A stretch of 64,000 nucleotides of DNA from Mactra quadrangularis (taxonomy: Eukaryota > Mollusca > Bivalvia > Venerida > Mactridae). The stretch lies in NCBI GenBank assembly GCA_025267735.1, contig CM046299.1:34610887-34674886 (forward strand), read 5' to 3'. The translations under genes were made by a program, and so were the position numbers. Below, in pieces: positions 40,601 through 55,600 of the stretch. The notes beneath the pieces were generated by a model that saw only the letters and a list, made by a program, of their open reading frames with translations, had not been told where the DNA came from and searched no databases. The number at the start of each line of letters is the position of its first letter. The first letter of the stretch is position 1.

Positions 40601-43600
40601 CACTATTTATTCAATTATTTCCTTATTCTTTAAAATATATATCTTAACCATTTTTTATCATTTACATGTATTCATAAATTATGTATGTAACTGTGAAGCA
40701 CTTTTAAACATATTTTCAATATGAAAAGAGTGTTATAGATAGCTAGTTATGTAACTTAAATGTCTAAATATCAACAATATTGTTCCTGATGAATGTAGTA
40801 TAACAAGTTTAAAGTAAACTCTTTTCTTTATCATAATCACATGATATTATACAACTGTTAGGAAGTTAACCTCAAACTATTTCATGGCAAGTAAAATAAA
40901 TATATCCAAGTTAAAAATTCACAGATTTTAACTTAAATATCAATTTTTCCAAAAGTCTCAAAATTGTAAAGCAACATTTTGGAAACTGTAAAGCAGCTTT
41001 CTGATATTGAAAATTTTAGTTAAAGTTGACATACAAAAGTAAATTATGACAATTTATAATGTATAAAAAACTATCCTGATAGTAACAGTAAACTTGCTTT
41101 AGCGTCTTAAAAATCAGTTGGCCTTAAAATATAAGGGATTCATTTTCTTAACATAATAAAAAGTTTTCATTGACAGGTTGAAAATCATGGATAACAAGAT
41201 ATCATAAATATATATATTGTACATAGATTAAAATAATGTTATACATTTAATAGATGTGTACAAGTATCAGAGTTCAAGTCAATACATTATTATAATAAAG
41301 AATTCAAACATTCTGTATATTGTATCAAGTTAGATAAATTTATCATAATTATATGTTGGGTATACTTGACTAGTCCTATGAGTGTTAATACTACAGATAT
41401 ATAACATACATATGTCAGTGTACTAAGCTTACTGTAGGCTTTAAATTAATCCTTCAATAATTAAAGTTAAATAAACTTAAAGTGTGGTTTAAAGTCTGCT
41501 TCTATATACATGTTTAGCGGACTTTACAATCTTGTATGATAACTCCTGATTATTGAAACCACTTTCAGGCAGACAATCCCTCACAGTACCCATTTACACC
41601 TGAGTGGAGTGGAACAATTGTAGGTTAATTTATTGCTCAAAGAAATTACCAGTGCCACTAGTAGGGATCAAACCCAGGACCTCTTCCTCCCTATACTAAC
41701 AGGCTTACCACTAGACCACTGCTCCTATAATTAACATTAGTTTAGATCAATTGAAACTATCATTTTATGGTATCAAAGATATTGTTAAGCCTTTTAACAT
41801 ACAAATAGACATTATATTCATTTAATAACTACAATATAAACTAAAGCTAGACAATATTATCAGTATTACTCTGATGTTAATATATAACAGATATAACAAC
41901 ATATAAATTGTAAACAATTAAAAACATGACCAACTAGGCAATGATGCAAACTAACATACAGTAAAGTTCCTCTATAAAGACCATCTCAGATATTGCAAAA
42001 TCATGCAGTTTTTGATAATTTAAGTTCCAAAGATAAATTTGAGAAAAAAAATTATGCTTTAAGACCAATCGGCCATTAATACTATCAATTTGATAGTTCT
42101 AAAAGTGGAACTTTAATGTATAAAGGGAAACTACAGTGTGTTTATTCTCAAAGAGTAAAATTGCATGCATTAAACATACTCTACATAGTAAACCATTGAT
42201 TTTAGAGTAAAAGAAATCAGTTCTCTTTCAAGCAGAAAGCATCTATAGAAAATAAACATTTTCTGTATAGTCCATCTTTACTGGATACAGATAAGCTTGG
42301 TATAAACAAAAGTAAAGCTGGTGTTTCAAAAGAGGCATTTATTGATGAAATCAAGTAGATGCATAACAACTAAAACTTTTCAATGTTACTACGAATGTAT
42401 GTGTTTATAGTTATTTTGTATAGTCTACAGAGTTAAGTAGAGGTATGTGCTGAAAACTAACTAGTACTAACTACTAAGTTTAAGATAGTCTTCATATCAG
42501 TTGTACAATTTCTTAACAACAGTTAATTGTACTATCAACAACTATTAAACAGAATTCATGTATAAAATAAGGAAGTTTTTAACTAATATTAATATTATTC
42601 CACAGTAATTAAAATGTTCCAGTTGTAAATGAACCTACAAGAATGTAGAAGTTGGAGCACAGCAAGATTATATATCAGATATAAAATATTGATGTAGTTA
42701 TTTTAGAGACATTGTTTTATATACAAAATATTGTCATGTTTTCCTAAAACATACTGTTTTAAATATAAAATGTTGGTGTAGTTATCAAAAACACTGTTTT
42801 AAATATAAAATGTTGGTGTAGTTATCAAAAACACTGTTTTAAATATAAAATAATGTTGTACTTATCGAAAACACTGTTTTAAATATTATAATAAAATATT
42901 GGTGTAGTTATCTAATGTGCTTGATGTAACATGTATGAAAACCACTTTATTTGAATTATCATGCTGAAGGTAGAAAAAAAATCATATCCAAAACAATGTA
43001 ACCTGATAGTGATGAAGTTACTTTACAAGAAGGAAATTACATCAAATACATTAGAGGAATTACACTTTAATAGTATTTAATAAAAAGAATAGAAAATAAA
43101 AAAGTAAGTCTTAGAGATTAGTACAATAAAGCCACAGCATGCATCTATATCTATGTTATATGTGAAGTATAAACATATATTAGAAAACAACAATCAACCA
43201 TGCCACACAACATGCTTACTTATGCCAGCACAGAAGTTTTGTGTATTTTGAAAATAGCCAGCAAGTATTGGCTTTATAAGTAGAGATTCCTCTTTAATTG
43301 ATTCAATGTCATCTAGAGGTCGCCAATCAAGTCCTGTAAAGTCAACATATAACATAACTAAATACAAACAATAATCAGTATAAAACTACACATACATATA
43401 AATTAAAGTGTCACAGTCTGACATCAGTTTTAATTCTTTACAGTTGTTAATACCATGGTATGTATAATGTTACAAGTTTACAGTAATATGATAACATATA
43501 ACAAGTCATATCTACGGAGCCCCTAAAGTGACATTTTAAAATACTTTTTTATAATCACAACTATTTCGTTAAAACGTAATATTATTTCAAAAAAAAATAT

Positions 43601-46600
43601 TATTTCGATTTAACGAAATAATATTACGTTTTAACGAAATAATTACTTCATTTTTCAAAATAATAATATTATTTTTTTTAAAATAATTATTTCGTTTTTT
43701 TTTTTAATAATTATTTCTAATGTTGCTAGGAATGTAACCAAGATAGTAGAACTAAGTAATTATTTCGTTTATATGAAATATAATTATTTCATTTAAACGT
43801 AATATTATTTCGTTAAATCAAAATAATTATTATGTTTTTTCAAAATAATATTATTTCCTTTTTTCGAAATAATTATTACGTATTTTCAAAATAATTATTT
43901 CCTTTTTTCAAAATATTATTTCGTTTAATCAAAATAATATTCAAAAAACTAAATTATTATTTTGATTTAACGAAATAATATTACTTTTAAACAGAATAAT
44001 ATTTCCTATAAATGAAATAATATTTCGAAAAAACGAAATAATTATTTTAAAAAAAACGAAATAATTATTTCGAAAAAAAAAATCTTATTAGATATGTACG
44101 GAGCCCCGAAAGTGACATTTTAAAATACTTTTTTATTTTCACAACTATTTAGTGTAATCAAAATAATATTACGTTTAAACGAAATAGTTGTGAAAATAAA
44201 AAAAGTATTTTAAAATGTCACTTTAGGGGCTCTGTACATATCTAACCACATCAAGGTTAAAATTAAGAAGCTACATTTCTGGGATGTATTATCGCATTTG
44301 TCTTAAGCATAATTTTAGGCTTTTATCTTTCTATGTTATATTATTATATTATCAGATTTTTTGATACTATGCAGCAAATGCTTCATTAATGATACAAGAA
44401 AACAATCTGAAGTTAAAACTTAAATATACTTAATTACTTTAAGGGCTTTGCTTATTTGAAATAACTACATTTTGCATGCTTTCAAGTGGAGTACCATGAC
44501 TTATTGGTGAAGTAAATACCCATACATGTATTCCAATAATTAAAACAGTGAAGCTAACTAGTGTTTTTTTCTACTATTAATTTTGAAATTCACAGGCAGA
44601 CTACTTTTCCATTCATAAATCAACAGCCACAAATTACGTAGACAGTTTAAATTGAAAAGTATAGTGAAAGTTGGTGAAAGCCAGTTCTTGCATGTTTCAT
44701 CCATGAATAAGAAAGTTGTTATAAAGGGGTTGCAATCTCTGTAAACAGATATCTTAAGACCACAGTCATAGGATCTATTGATATCACACTGGGGTCACAT
44801 TTAGATGACCTTTGTATTGACCAATCAATGCCTAGAATTCATCTAGAGGAAATACTTTAAATTAGTATTGTAATTTCATAATCACTATCTATAGATCAGG
44901 TATTCCAAGCTATTTTGACAATGCATTTTAGAGTAAAACATTAGCAAAGCAGCCCTCTACAGAACAAATCCTCTCCACAACAACAGTTTTTGATATTTCC
45001 ATTCAGCCTAATTTTAATTGAAAGTAACCTCTAAAGAGCAACAACCTCTGAACAGCAACACACTTTAGTTCCTCCCAGCAGGTGTTGTTCAAGAGAGGTT
45101 GTACTGTACTTACAGGATTTAGTGATTAGCATCTAATTATTCATAAGTATTTTAACAGCAAAGGTCAGCTCAATGTGACATGTTGAGCAAGCTTGTCAGA
45201 TGAAAAAAAGAAAGTTTGCAAGTGGAGAGTTTTAGGTCAGTTTTTATCAGATTGCCAGGAGTTGCATTAGAATAATGAATACAATTTAATGAAGTCATGT
45301 CAAGCATACACCTGTCAAGGAGTAACTTCTAACATTTCATAGACATAAATAATTCAGGAAGGTGTCATGTAGTGATACAAAAAGATGAAAACAATGTAAA
45401 AGTTTTAAATATATACAGTAGTTTAAAAGGACTATTTATTATGTCCAACACTGTGCTAACACACATATATTAATATGCTTCTTAGGACTACATGCAGGTA
45501 ACTTTTCTAAAGGGTCAAAACAGGAAAGGTTGTTTTCTGTCTGTTTAACTCAAGATGAAGCATATACAAACAGTAAAATTGTTAACTTTGTTAATTTTGG
45601 TGTAAAGTAAATTTTTATTCAACTTCTGAGCCAAGAATATTATATTTTCACTCATAGCTATGCTATGTGAAAGCAGTAGGGATTGTTTTCCTACTGATCA
45701 ATTCAGGATCTGTCATAACAGTGAATCAGTTATCTATGTCTCTGGTCATAAACCTTCCAAACATTTATCAATACAATATTTATTAATGGACATCAAGTTT
45801 GAAATGTAAAAATAATAATATAATTTACTTGGATAATGATGACAAATATTTACACAAGACATTACTAATATGGTAACATTATGTTATTATAAGCAATGTG
45901 ATATTAGATGAAATACATACATTTAAAATTTTCAGGCATTTTACAAACTGTCTAAATTTATAAATTGCCTGTAACATATACACATGTCATAATTAGTACA
46001 GTGGAACCCCTTTAGGTTACTCAAAAAGTGGTCTAAATAGTATGGTGGTCTAAGTAGTTGTTCTCCCAACATTGGTAGTTTTTTCATAGATTGCCTAATA
46101 CATGTATACTGTTATCTTTATAGGGTTCATTTGAATCAGGCAAACAATTTTCACATAACTTGAGATGTTGAACTATTATTATAATGAATACAATGTATGA
46201 TAAATATCTGAACCTGTTTTCAACTTTGATATTATTATAATGAATACAATGTATGATCAATATCTGAACCTGTTTTCAACTTTGATATTATTATAATGAA
46301 TACAATGTATGATCAATATCTGAACCTGTTTTCAACTTTGATATTATTATAATGAATACAATGTATGATCAATATCTGAACCTGTTTTCAACTTTGATAT
46401 TATTATAATGAATACAATGTATGATCAATATCTGAACCTGTTTTCAACTTTGATATTATTATAATGAATACAATGTATGATCAATATCTGAACCTGTTTT
46501 CAACTTTGATATTATTATAATGAATACAATGTATGATCAATATCTGAACCTGTTTTCAACTTTGATATTATTATAATGAATACAATGTATGATCAATATC

Positions 46601-49600
46601 TGAACCTGTTTTCAACTTTGATATTATTATAATGAATACAATGTATGATCAATATCTGAACCTGTTTTCAACTTTGATATTATTTATTAGGATAGCAACA
46701 TCAGTGTGTGAGTACAATAATGATTAAACTTACAGTGTCTATCAGTCTGTATAACACATTTAATACTTTGCTGAGTTTTTTTTCACAGTAAATACTAGTA
46801 CTAATAGTAAGCTATTTTTGTATGCATATAAAAATGACTAAATTTAGATTAGAAAACAAATTAGTGTTACATTCCTTAAAATATCCCTCTCAAGCTAAGA
46901 TTTAGGATTGCATTTATAAAAATACATTTTTCAAAACGTTTAAATAAATATAAGTATAATATGAAACAATTAAATATAATTTTTTGTATGACATGTTTAT
47001 TTTCATTTTGGTGAATTCTTTCTTATCTATTTTTATTCATAATCACTATTCCTAATCATTTTCACATAAGTTTACTTACATGGTCAGTACTGATTTCACA
47101 TTTAATGGTCCCGAACGTATGCTTTTTTTGTAATTTTATGAGTTTGTGTCACAAGAAAACCTTAAAAGTTTATTAAACAGTCATGTAATTACTCTAAATT
47201 GTGTCAACTGGTCTTTGTTAGGGGAACAAAACAAAACAGCACACTTAATTTAAGTTTAAACCGCAAACAACAAATTGATTTAATGGTTGTGTTAGTGAGT
47301 TTAAAATGCATGCAGTTAATGTATTTGGTTGGCAAGTAGTGGTCATATTACTTAATACATTTTCATTTGAAGTAATATATGATTGAATACAGAACAACAA
47401 ATTTTGTTCTTTCAAAAATGAATATCAGTGAAGAAACAACAGTTGGTTTTTCTAACAAAATAGTTGACGATAGCATATAGATATCTACATTTATTATAGA
47501 AATATAATATAATATTATATGATAACAGCTAGACATATCTTGATACTATAAAGTTTAACAATATTTTCAATATAATACAATTATATTAACAAACAATGGA
47601 AAACAGTTGTCTTTTCTTGAGAACACATAGTATAGATGGTACTAAAGAGGAAACCTCTCATAACAAATAAATGTAGTAAAATTCTTAAATATAATATAAA
47701 ATACCCTAACTGTATTTATAATAATCAAGAAGTGAATATACCTGTAGTTAATTCAGGTGACCATTCTTGTTCACCAGTAGGTCCCCATAGAGAAGATCTC
47801 ACTTGTTTTGTTTCTCTATGAAAGCTATGTATAGAAGTCTGACCTAAAATGTATACATTATATCATTAGTTGATATATGTATGATATAACAATAATCAAT
47901 GATTGGGGTTATTATTATGGACAGAATGCAAACAGTTGATTTCCTTAGTACAGCATTTGTCAATGTGTTTAATATTACTTTTACCATTTTTCTGTCCTAT
48001 CATTGTTTAGGGTAGCAAATGACAAAGATCTACATGTAAGCACACAACATGTTTTGCTTGCACTGTTCATCATGTATGTGACAACTAATTGTTTCAAAAT
48101 ATAAATTATAAAATGAGAGCATTATGTGAGACCTAGAAAATTCAGAATCAAATGAAGAGCCACAATAAACAAAACAGAAACAATTGATGTCATGTGACCT
48201 CTCATCAATGAAGTAGATACCAAAATATCATAACAAACAAAATAGATACATACCATCATAGCTTGATGTTTTAGTAGGTCTATAATCTATGCAACTAAAA
48301 TATATAAAATATATAAAGTCATAATAATCTGGTAAGACAAGTATAGTACTGTGAAAATCATGAAATAGAAGTAAACTTTCATTTTTAAAGTACATTGTAG
48401 TATATATATTTACTGTAAATTCAGAGCTTGAATGGAGAAGTAACCAGGGAAGCATATTAAGAACATCTTCAAAAATGTTATGATTAGTTCTCTATAAAAT
48501 GCCCCCAGAGCTGTTACATTTGTGAAAGGGAGGGGGTTATATGACAAAATTGTTTGTAAGGTGGTTGACAAGTTGATAAGAAATTTGTACATGTAAGCAA
48601 GTTGATAGATCATACAATTTTCCAGACCATTTACAAAGTTTTTATTTAAGGAATGAATGTATAGAAACTGACTTTCATCGAAAAATAAACGTCACTTTTG
48701 GTGATAGCTAATTTGCATAAAGGCCGAAGGCCTTTATGCTGAAATTAGCTATCACCAAAATGACGTTTATTTTTCGATGAAAGTCAGTTTCTATACATTC
48801 ATTCCTTATAATTACAACCATTTTTTGCGAAATTTGCGTTAGAAAAAAGACCTATTTTTTAATGCGTAGAGCCGAATTACGCAATAATGCGTAATAGTGC
48901 GCATTTATTTCCTTCAGTTAACAGGTTTTTAATGCCAACCGTCGACCATTTTTCTCTTCGATTCGATACAGTTTTTCAGTGTTTTAGGACATAACGGAGC
49001 AAAATAATGCATAGATATTAACGTTCATGGATTTTATTTTAAATGAAAGAACACACCAGAGGCTGTACGCTATTGCGAAACTCTTAAAAACAATAATTGA
49101 ACAAGTTTAAAGTTTTTACGTTGAACACGTGTGTTCAGGTCATCATGACATGGGACAAGTTGTAACCTGGATTAGATGTAGGTCAACTCGTTGAGTCATT
49201 TCTGTAAACCCAGTGTAAATGAGCAGTTGTTAAATGTACATTTCTCCGGATTGAATAGCTTTTGAGGCTGTGTTATTTCATCAAAATGAGAAAGTTTATT
49301 ACTGAAATTTGGATCACTTGATGATAACTTAAGCAGTCAGTCCGAGTCAGGAAATTTACATGTCAAGACATTGGATGGAATGACTAGCTATTTCTGTACT
49401 GAGTAAGTGAATGTTTATTATTTACTGAGATTATATTAAAACATGGTTTTATGGTTTTTATGTTCCCATGTACATTTTAAAACTATCTGTACTTAGGATA
49501 GATTCAAATGCCGATCATATTAATCTGGAAGCATTTTCATTCCGGTCTGATAAAAACCGTTATAATTATTGACCTTGTTCACTACTCAATGTAGAATGTA

Positions 49601-52600
49601 CATGCAAGGATTTGCATGGAGTATAGAATTCACGTGCACTTCTGCGGATGCTAAATTATAATGACCAGATACACATATTATCCAATGTACATATCATTGT
49701 GTTATACATTTATGAATTATTTACAAAATAGATCTTTTTTTTAAATATTTATTTGACTTGTTGAAAGCCAACTTGAGTGATTTTGAAATGTATACTGTGA
49801 CATTCTTCTAAGTTGACCAGCCCAAATACTTATTACTTACTTTATTGTTGACCAATTTAAAATGTGTCGAACTCACAGTATTGAATGATTTATTTATCCT
49901 CATTTATTTGTTGTTGTTTTTTATTTTCAGACAAGAAAGTGAAACTAGATGCCTCTGAAACCAAAGGATTTAGATCTATATAAATGAATACCAGTCCATT
50001 AGGGCATGCACCTCAGATGGGAAATGATATAAAAATCATTTGAAAAAGAAGACTTATTCGCTAGAAATATAAATAAACTTTTAATGGATTAAATGCTGTG
50101 TAGGAAGGCAGCTTTAGTTAAAACTAAAGATTTGTTTTTAATTCTGCATCCAGCATATCATTAACTTCCTGGAACATTACATCTTATGAAATATTGATAA
50201 AGAACGATATTAATGCACAAAATGTATTGTACATTATAACTCATTTTCATTTCTTTTCAATAAAAGTTTATCACACCATTTTTAAGGGTTTTGTGTATCA
50301 TTTACTTTCCATTGACATTATCGTTATTGACATGTACATCATAGCGTGGGAACTCGCTAAAAATAGCTTTTGAGTCAAGAAAGTAGTTCGGGCATGACGT
50401 CATTCATTCAAAAACTGCTGTTTATACGAAAATAAAAGCACATTTTTTTAGGTCACGTGTTCACTTTTGACCAATCAGATTGTGTTATTTCATTCAGGTT
50501 GTAATTATAGTAATATATAACAGAGATATTAGACATCAAGAAGACTTGTATTGTAGGTCTAACATTTATACTTACTTTTTACCATTAGAAAAAGAATCAT
50601 TAAAATGTTTCTTTCCTTGTTCCTGTCTAGCTTTCACAGATGACTCAGCAGCCTAGAAATAATACATAACTTTAAAGTCATACAATTATGTTTTATAACA
50701 GAATGAACCAAAATCTTACCATAAATTATGTGTAATTATATAAGTCATACAGATATTTAACCAACATCTTATAATACACAGCAAATCTGATATCATTTGG
50801 CTTAATAAGTTAACAATCTCCTTAATAAATGAAAGTGATTAAGGTTGCTATTTCTCATCAATATAACTAGTTTCTGATAAATGATTTATGTTGCAAGTCA
50901 TACAACTAAACATGGGTGTCAATGTGAGAAGTAACAATAGAATGATAATCTAGAACTGTACACTTTAATAGTAAAGTCTTTCAAAGGTCTTTTAGACTTT
51001 CTTAGCCAACACAAAGTTTGAAAATCAAAGAATTGTATCTAATTACATTCATTATCAATTCAGAACAACAGTGCTCAGAGGAGTTCCCCACATATACTCT
51101 TTAAATTCCCTATATATGAATTGTAATATACAAACATGCCCGGCTAGCTCAGTCCATAGCATACATGTCTACTGATCAAGTTGTAGGTTCGATTCTCAAG
51201 CTGGAAATACTTTTGTGGAACTTGATCATGAAATAATTTTCTACGACCATTCTCTTTCCTACCACCCATTCTAAATCATGTAGGGCAGTAGTCAGTCACT
51301 GACAGAAGTATGCACCTACTAGTTGGTTAACAGCTAAATCCAGAGATTTAGCCTTTCCAGGAACAGTGAGTAGGTTGACTGACCGCCGAGATGTAATACA
51401 GTTGATTTACGATTTTTCGACACGCGATTTTTCGAAATTCGCGGTAACTCGACATAGATCTACGGTCCCGACATTTTCTCCTATATGTTTAATGTATAAA
51501 TTTTGTGATAATTCAACACACGATTTTTCAAAAATTGCGCTACTTCAACAACTTTTTATGGTCCACTGAACAAAGAATCAGTTAAAAATTTATACGATAA
51601 TTCGATACGGATCTCTGGTCGCGAGTTTTTCACACCTCTGACCGTCTAACTTTATCACTATTGTTAAATATTGATAACATGTCATGACGTGTGTTTTTCA
51701 CGCCCATGATCTTTAGTCAATTATGGATTACATTATTGGCCTGTATTATGAAAAAAAGATGCAAACATCTATTGTATACCAAGCTTGATATGTCACATTT
51801 GTTTGCTTGAGTGACAAAAACGTATGACCCTTCGTCCTTATATACTAGAGCCAGTATTCTATTTGTCAAACTTGCTTTATGCATATCTTATGTACACAGC
51901 ATTATATAAATTTATAAATTCTTATTTAAAGATCATTGCTAACATTCATTTACTGTTTACTATTTTATCGTAAACTGTCGTTCAAATTATCCTTAGTAAT
52001 TCAGTGAAAGGCTCAGGTCATCTGAGAGGATAGCGAAACCTGCATTCTAAAGCTATTGTGCATGCTCGGATGTTGCATTGTTAACAAAATTTTGGACACC
52101 ATTTTATTTTTACCGATGCAGTTTTTTTATTCCTTTCTTAAATGAATTATTTTTAAGAAATGCTTTTTTGTTATTCATTTTACAATATCAGTGGGGATGT
52201 GGGGGCAGCAGCCCACATAATTACAGAAAATTATCAGCACTTGCTTCACATGTCTGTTCATAGAAACAGAACGTCGGGTACGCATATTTTTTTTATTACT
52301 TCCGGGGTGCCCTAAACTAGATGTGTTCCGATGATAGAATACAAGAACCAATCTATACAAGAAGTTGTTGCCGGTCCCCAGTCCGGGTGAGAAAGGAGGG
52401 GGGAGAGATAAAACACAAAACTAAAATTTATTTTTAAACAATACATACACGTACATCAACAAAAAATAATTGTCGTATGATAACGAAAGACAACTGCGAG
52501 CATAAGTAATAATCACAATGCAATTATATTATGGACAACACCGAAAATCACGGTTTTACGATAATACGAAATCGCGGAAACTCAACATTTTTTGCCGTTC

Positions 52601-55600
52601 CTAAGGTATTTCGAATTATTGTAATTCGACTGTATATACAATGTGTTGCTACAGCGTTAAACCCAACAATAAAAAAATATAATAATCAAACCATTAGAGC
52701 TTGTGGTGTTAGTTCACATGTATCATCACCATCATCATTATCCTCTTCATCATCAGTATTATCATTATCACCATTATAACTATATGTATGTACATGATGT
52801 GTTTGTACAGCAACACCATGTGGATCTAAAAAAATACAACATTAAACAATAAATACAGTAACCTTCAGTAGTTTAAGTTAATCAAAGTCATCCATTGAAT
52901 TGCACTGAGAGAATATGCAAATCACAGAGTAATTCTACATAAAAAAAGATGTAAAATGAGAAATGTTACAGTTAGTTTGCAAGAACTAAATCTACATGTA
53001 TTTTTTTTTAAATTGTTATAATAAAAGAACATGAATATTTTACATTGCATTTGTCATCAAGACTAAATGACAAGTCATGTTAATGAACTTGACAGCTTGC
53101 CATTGAACTACAGGTATCTATCTATCAGTCTTCCCATTGAACTACAGGTATCTATCTACCTGTCTTGCCATTGAACTACAGGTATTTATCTACCTGTCTT
53201 GCCACTGAACTACAGGTATCTATCTACCTGTCTTGCCATTGAACTACAGGTATCTATCTGTCTTGCCATTGAACTACAGGTATCAATCTGTCTTGCCATT
53301 GAACTACAGGTATCTATCTGTCTTGCCATTGAACTACAGGTATCAATCTATCAGTCTTCCCATTGAACTACAGGTATCTATCTACCTGTCTTGCCATTGA
53401 ACTACAGGTATCTATCTACCTGTCTTGCCACTGAACTACAGGTATCTATCTATCTATCTGTCTTGCCATAGAACTAAGGTATCTATCTACCTGTCTTGCC
53501 ATTGAACTACAGGTATCTATCTATCTGTCTTGCCATTGAACTACATGTATCTATCTACCTGTCTTGCCATTGAACTACAGGTATCTATCTGTCTTGCCAT
53601 TGAACTACAGGTATCTATCTACCTGTCTTGCCATTGAACTACAACAGGTATCTATATATCTGTCTTGCCATTGAACTACAGGTATCTATCCATCTGTCTT
53701 GCCATTGAACTATCTATCTATCTATCTATCTGTCTTGCCATTGAACTACAGGATCTATCTGTCTTGCCATTGAACTATCTATCTATCTATCTGTCTTGCC
53801 ATTGAACTACAGGTATCTATCTATCTGTCTTGCCATTGAACTACAGGTATCAATCTATCTGTCTTGCCATTGAACTACAGGTATCAATATATCTGTCTTG
53901 CCATTGAACTACAGGTATCAATCTGTCTTGCCATTGAACAACATGGATCTATCTGTCTTGCCATTGAACTACAGGATCTATCTGTCTTGCCATTGAACTA
54001 TAGGATCTATCTGTCTTGCCATTGAACTACAGGTATCTATCTGTCTTGCCATTGAACTACAGGTATCTATCTATCTGTCTTGCCATTGAACTACAGGTAT
54101 CTATATATCTGTCTTGCCATTGAACTACAGGTATATATCCATCTGTCTTGCCATTGAACTACAGGTATCTATCTGTCTTGCCATTGAACTACAGGTATCT
54201 ATCTGTCTTGCCATTGAACTACAGGTATCTATCTATCTGTCTTGCCATTGAACTACAGGTATCAATCTATCTGTCTTGCCATTGAACTACAGGTATCAAT
54301 CTATCTGTCTTGCCATTGAACTACAGGTATCAATCTATCTGTCTTGCCATTGAACTACAGGTATCAATCTATCTGTCTTGCCATTGAACTACAGGTATCA
54401 ATCTATCTGTCTTGCCATTGAACTACAGGTATCAATCTATCTGTCTTGCCATTGAACTACAGGTATCAATCTATCTGTCTTGCCATTGAACTACAGGTAA
54501 GTATCTACCTGTCTTGCCAATGAACTACAGGTATCTCCCAATCTATTCATCTTTATGGTAGTCATTTTTACATGGAGTGCTAGGCACTTAACAATTTGCA
54601 CTACATACATATTTGACTCTTGCAGTTATTCATTAGAGATGGTGAATTCATATAAAGTGTATTTCCTGATAAAGGAAAATATCAGAACTGCTAGGAGATT
54701 TAAACCTAGAACTCTGAAAGTTCTGCCAATAAATTACTGCTACTAATAATTATACAATTATGGAAGAAAAATTAAAAAATATATGTAAAATTACCTGTAG
54801 GAAAGGCATGAACCCATCTTCGTCTGTTAGATGTCATTTTAAACTGCATTCTAGAAGGTGCAAATGGATTAATAAGTGCTCTATGTCGTTTATAATTATG
54901 TAGAAACCTCTGATGACCAACTGGTGAACCAGCACTACCTACAATAGGTCTAGCACCAAAATATCTGTCAGGATCAGATTCATATAGACCCCTCAATGAC
55001 TTCTTACCTAAATTACATCAATAAATACAGTCAAATATATGTGAATAGGTTCATTAGAAAATAATGTGAACAAGATGTGTACAGTATAGTTTGATACATT
55101 TTAATTGTACTCTAAGCTGCTTTTTGACATTATTGTGGCAATCAGTTGTCCTACTCGCTGCCCATTGAAAGGTTTAGATCTCTAGACATTAGATTCTAAC
55201 CAATACATAGGTAAAGCATATACCTTCACTAATGGGTGACAACATTTGTTCTTGATACAGAGAAGAAAACTGTGGACAGAAAGACCAAACTAAACCAAGA
55301 TATGTTGATCTCATCCAGAAATCAAACACACAATACTTGGATTGGCAATAAGGCATGCTCATAGCTGTGTTATCATGACTCAACCTAATGATTCTATAAC
55401 AAATTGAAATACAGACAATTTCCTTTCAGATCAATATTATCATAAAAGAGATCCATCACCCTCCCTGAATTTTTACAGTTGAAATCAATCTCCTACAATA
55501 GAGTAAACAATGTTAGCATACAACATTTCTTTCCATCTATCATATCAGTAACAGAGGTGTAGTATAACATTAAATCAGGGCTCAAACTTAAGCTTGCATA

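Noticed and set aside
52531..52779. Plus-strand 82-codon frame ending in a serine run
   Set aside because: It is antisense to the acidic tract of a DEPDC5 exon and overlaps the mariner-like and SINE ends.
53095..54535. CRISPR-like alternation of constant and variable segments
   Set aside because: The variable parts are simple tetranucleotide runs, not unique spacers, and this is a eukaryotic intron.
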